Shown here: positions 62,084 through 64,000 of the stretch, one piece after another
How positions within the stretch are numbered: the first letter of the stretch is position 1
How the letters are laid out: every line of letters starts with the position of its first letter
DNA from: an uncultured Granulosicoccus sp.
GTDB lineage: Bacteria; Pseudomonadota; Gammaproteobacteria; Granulosicoccales; Granulosicoccaceae
Length of the DNA: 64,000 nt
Assembly (NCBI GenBank): GCA_947499955.1
Contig: CANMQI010000015.1
Span: forward strand, 62,001-126,000
Direction: 5' to 3'
Notes under the pieces: model-generated
The model's input: the letters and a program-made list of their open reading frames with translations, nothing else
What the model was told of the DNA's origin: nothing
Databases searched by the model: none
Translations under genes and position numbers: made by a program

Positions 62084-62971
62084 ATGCTCGACTACGACGC
62101 GCTTGCCACTCTGACGGCGGTCCTGCAAACCGGCAGCTTCGAACAGGCAGCCCGACGTCTGCACGTCACCCCGTCAGCCGTCTCGCAGCGCATTCGCCAG
62201 CTGGAACAACGCCTTGGCTCACCGTTGGTGATACGGGCGCAGCCTTGCCGGGCCACGGCTGTCGGTGAGAGGCTGCTACGGCATGCACAGGATGTCGCCT
62301 TGCTGGAATCGCGTCTGGCCACCACGATGCCGGATATCCTGCCTGCCGGGGTATCACCGACACTGCGTATCGCGCTGAATGCAGACACCTTGTCCACCTG
62401 GTTCATCGAAGCCTTGTCGGCCTGCAGCGGCCTGTTGTTCGAACTGATTCTGGATGACCAGGATCACAGCCGACAATGGCTGGAACGCGGCGAAGTGGTG
62501 GCGGCAGTCACCTCGGATGCCGCCGCTGTCAGCGGATGCGATGTCTCATCACTGGGCTCACTTCGCTACCGGGCCACCGCCTCCCCCGCCTTTGTAAAAC
62601 GCTACCTGGCCGCTGGCGTCAATCACGACTCGCTGGCAACAGCCCCCATGCTGGTATTCAATACCAAGGACCGACTACAGGAACACTGGATGAAGCAGCA
62701 GGGTATTGCCCATACCAGCCCACCGGCGCATGGACTGCCATCGAGTGAGGCCTTTGTATCCGCCGCGCTGGCAGGCATGGGCTGGGGCATGAACCCCGAA
62801 CTTCTGGTGCGTGATGCGCTGGATAGCGGCCTGTTGGTTGAATTGATTCCCGATAGCCCGCTGGATATTCCGCTCTACTGGCAGAGCCCGAGCCTGATGC
62901 GCGACGCGCTGGCGGACCTGACGGCAGCGGTGAGGCAGGTGGCTGGAGAAGCCTTGCTCCCGGATCGATAA
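62084..62971 (+). CDS. argP: ArgP (IciA) LysR-family regulator
   Basis: 295 residues. LDYDALATLTAVLQTGSFEQ and RRLHVTPSAVSQRIRQLEQR match the ArgP helix-turn-helix, with PLVIRAQPCRATAVGERLL following, typical of ArgP. The effector domain has RIALNADTLSTWF and ends LYWQSPSLMRDAL, as in ArgP/LysG. In E. coli ArgP activates argO with arginine and is locked by lysine. The divergent argO supports the assignment. Confidence 0.92.
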   Translation: MLDYDALATLTAVLQTGSFEQAARRLHVTPSAVSQRIRQLEQRLGSPLVIRAQPCRATAVGERLLRHAQDVALLESRLATTMPDILPAGVSPTLRIALNADTLSTWFIEALSACSGLLFELILDDQDHSRQWLERGEVVAAVTSDAAAVSGCDVSSLGSLRYRATASPAFVKRYLAAGVNHDSLATAPMLVFNTKDRLQEHWMKQQGIAHTSPPAHGLPSSEAFVSAALAGMGWGMNPELLVRDALDSGLLVELIPDSPLDIPLYWQSPSLMRDALADLTAAVRQVAGEALLPDR

Positions 62972-63278
62972 GCCACTGAGCGTCTCAGGGCGTCAGGGGC
63001 AGTGCTCCTCTGAATTTTCTGGCAATGCGCTTGGCTGGCAGGTAACGGCAATCATTATTATTTCCACAATTGTCTGAGATACAACCTCTAGCATGTTGTC
63101 ACGGGTTTTCATCGGCCGCATGAGCCCGCCGGTCAGCATTGCAGTATCTCGTTGGTGCGGTTCATGGATGCCTTGCAGGCTGTTGTCAATCCATGTCCCT
63201 GCGTACCAGTAACGCAGTCGGTCGAGTCACACCCGGAACCCATCTGGAGCGAGTCCCTATGATACGAGTGAATACACA
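62972..63278. other. Intergenic region before the last lipoprotein
   Basis: 307 bp. A short hairpin (ctgcgt/acgcag, 63199-63217) and small repeats are seen. A tiny frame opens with ATG at 63259 and ends in TGA (63280-63282) overlapping the next start; probably chance. Nothing else convincing. Confidence 0.5.
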
Positions 63279-64000
63279 ATGATTACACGTAGCAGCATTC
63301 TACCCATACCGCGAGTCATGGCATTGACCTTCGCAGGTCTCATGAGCCTGAGCATTGCTGGGTGCAGTGATGACGACAATGGGGTCGTTGCAGATACCAC
63401 AACCGATGAAGACATCGGTACCGATACCACCAGCTCCGTGGAAGGCATCAACTTCGACAATTTTCTGGAAGGCAGCATCACTGGAGATATCACGGAAGTT
63501 GATTGCACTCTGAGTGATGGCTCCGAGAGCCGCTGCTATCAGTTCGAGGTGGTCGGCGAGCCACTCGACCACGCACCCGGCCCCTACTGCCCGGGCCTTG
63601 TCTCCGATACTGCCGAGGCGGGCGGAAAATGGCTCGACAATGGCATCATGTATGACCTGGATGGGGCCTTCATTGCAGGACTGGCAGACTTCTATGGCGA
63701 TCCCGACTGGCAACTCCACGATGCTCAGTCAGGGGTTATCAATGTCACCAACACCCCTGAGTCATGCCTGGCGGCTGCACAGCTCAACCCACCGGAAGAA
63801 TGGTGGAACTACTGCATCGAGTGCACCATCGAGGGCGTTGGCGGCCCTGTTCCCATCCTGCACACCATCCCGATCGTCCCCGTGGCCCGTGCGGTTACCG
63901 AAGAACTGGACAACACGTTTCCCGGTGTCAGTCTGAATGGCGTTGGTCTGTCGTTCCCAGCCGACCTCGCCGGCATTCTTGCCACCTACAACATCGCCGC
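63279..64000 (+). CDS. YHYH-domain-like lipoprotein, cut by the window end
   Basis: The frame opens at ATG 63279 and is still open at 64000 (240 codons seen), so the 3' end lies outside. Lipoprotein signal with lipobox LSIAGC (Cys28), then an Asp/Thr-rich linker. The body contains YCPGLVSDTAEAGGKWLDNG, with Cys-rich WWNYCIECTIEG. The PYCP motif followed by a W-containing loop resembles the start of YHYH-type proteins, whose YHYH segment lies further downstream and cannot be checked here. Family assignment is tentative. Confidence 0.65.
   Translation, partial: MITRSSILPIPRVMALTFAGLMSLSIAGCSDDDNGVVADTTTDEDIGTDTTSSVEGINFDNFLEGSITGDITEVDCTLSDGSESRCYQFEVVGEPLDHAPGPYCPGLVSDTAEAGGKWLDNGIMYDLDGAFIAGLADFYGDPDWQLHDAQSGVINVTNTPESCLAAAQLNPPEEWWNYCIECTIEGVGGPVPILHTIPIVPVARAVTEELDNTFPGVSLNGVGLSFPADLAGILATYNIA

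Noticed and set aside
1-64000. Mobile elements, CRISPR arrays, toxin-antitoxin pairs or prophage genes.
   Set aside because: No transposase, integrase, phage structural or cas sequence was recognised, and no array of spaced repeats was seen on either strand.

Overview
The window reads as a chromosome segment of a heterotrophic, probably marine gammaproteobacterium. This is inferred from the mix of genes: a UbiA quinone pathway gene, a cyanide-insensitive-type bd oxidase, type IV minor pilins, an ArgO/ArgP pair, YbiT, DUF2789, an NtrC-type nitrogen site, and many small secreted lipoproteins. Genes are dense on both strands, codon usage looks uniform, and I see no insertion sequence, integrase, phage block, CRISPR array, rRNA or convincing tRNA. 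I cannot name the species from sequence alone.

Layout. 1-11.7 kb: end of a sulfatase-fold membrane enzyme, Ada, a LacI-fold/GGDEF cyclase, a frameshifted DUF2789 gene, a DUF481 outer-membrane protein, a CoA-type Nudix hydrolase, a PatB-type lyase, an EamA exporter divergent from a MocR regulator, and YbiT. 11.7-14.6 kb: a tightly coupled minor pilin operon (fimT-pilV-pilW-pilX-pilE) that lacks pilY1. 14.7-21 kb: glutathione reductase, ubiA coupled to a large GTPase, a MetE-like protein and a peroxiredoxin. 21.2-26.4 kb: an ABC ATPase, a permease fused to a GldG-like domain, and a DUF4340 protein. 26.7-32.3 kb: an AbrB-type membrane protein, a glycosyltransferase, a GAF protein, a rhodanese and a membrane GGDEF-EAL protein. 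32.5-35.2 kb: a three-gene bd-type oxidase operon.

35.5-40.5 kb holds the least familiar part: three exported proteins in the same orientation. They are a ThuA-domain lipoprotein, a lipoprotein built of two homologous halves, and a secreted protein made of eight repeats. Each of the eight repeats carries one Cys-X5-Cys pair, and the repeats form an A-B-C, A-B-C, A-B array with an exact 203-residue period.

40.7-44.2 kb is a four-gene peptide-type ABC importer with no binding protein. It is followed by a LysR gene divergent from an Old Yellow Enzyme reductase with a Tyr-to-Phe change. 46.4-56.7 kb is the nitrate assimilation locus. A NarK-type transporter and a fused PP2C phosphatase/Ser-Thr kinase run rightward. 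A GAF protein, nirB, nirD and nasA run leftward, and the two units meet tail to tail with overlapping ends. A near-perfect NtrC site lies upstream of the transporter, which fits control by nitrogen starvation. The rest (57-64 kb) has small lipoproteins, a phytanoyl-CoA dioxygenase-type enzyme divergent from a LysR regulator, argO/argP, and the start of a YHYH-like lipoprotein cut by the window edge.
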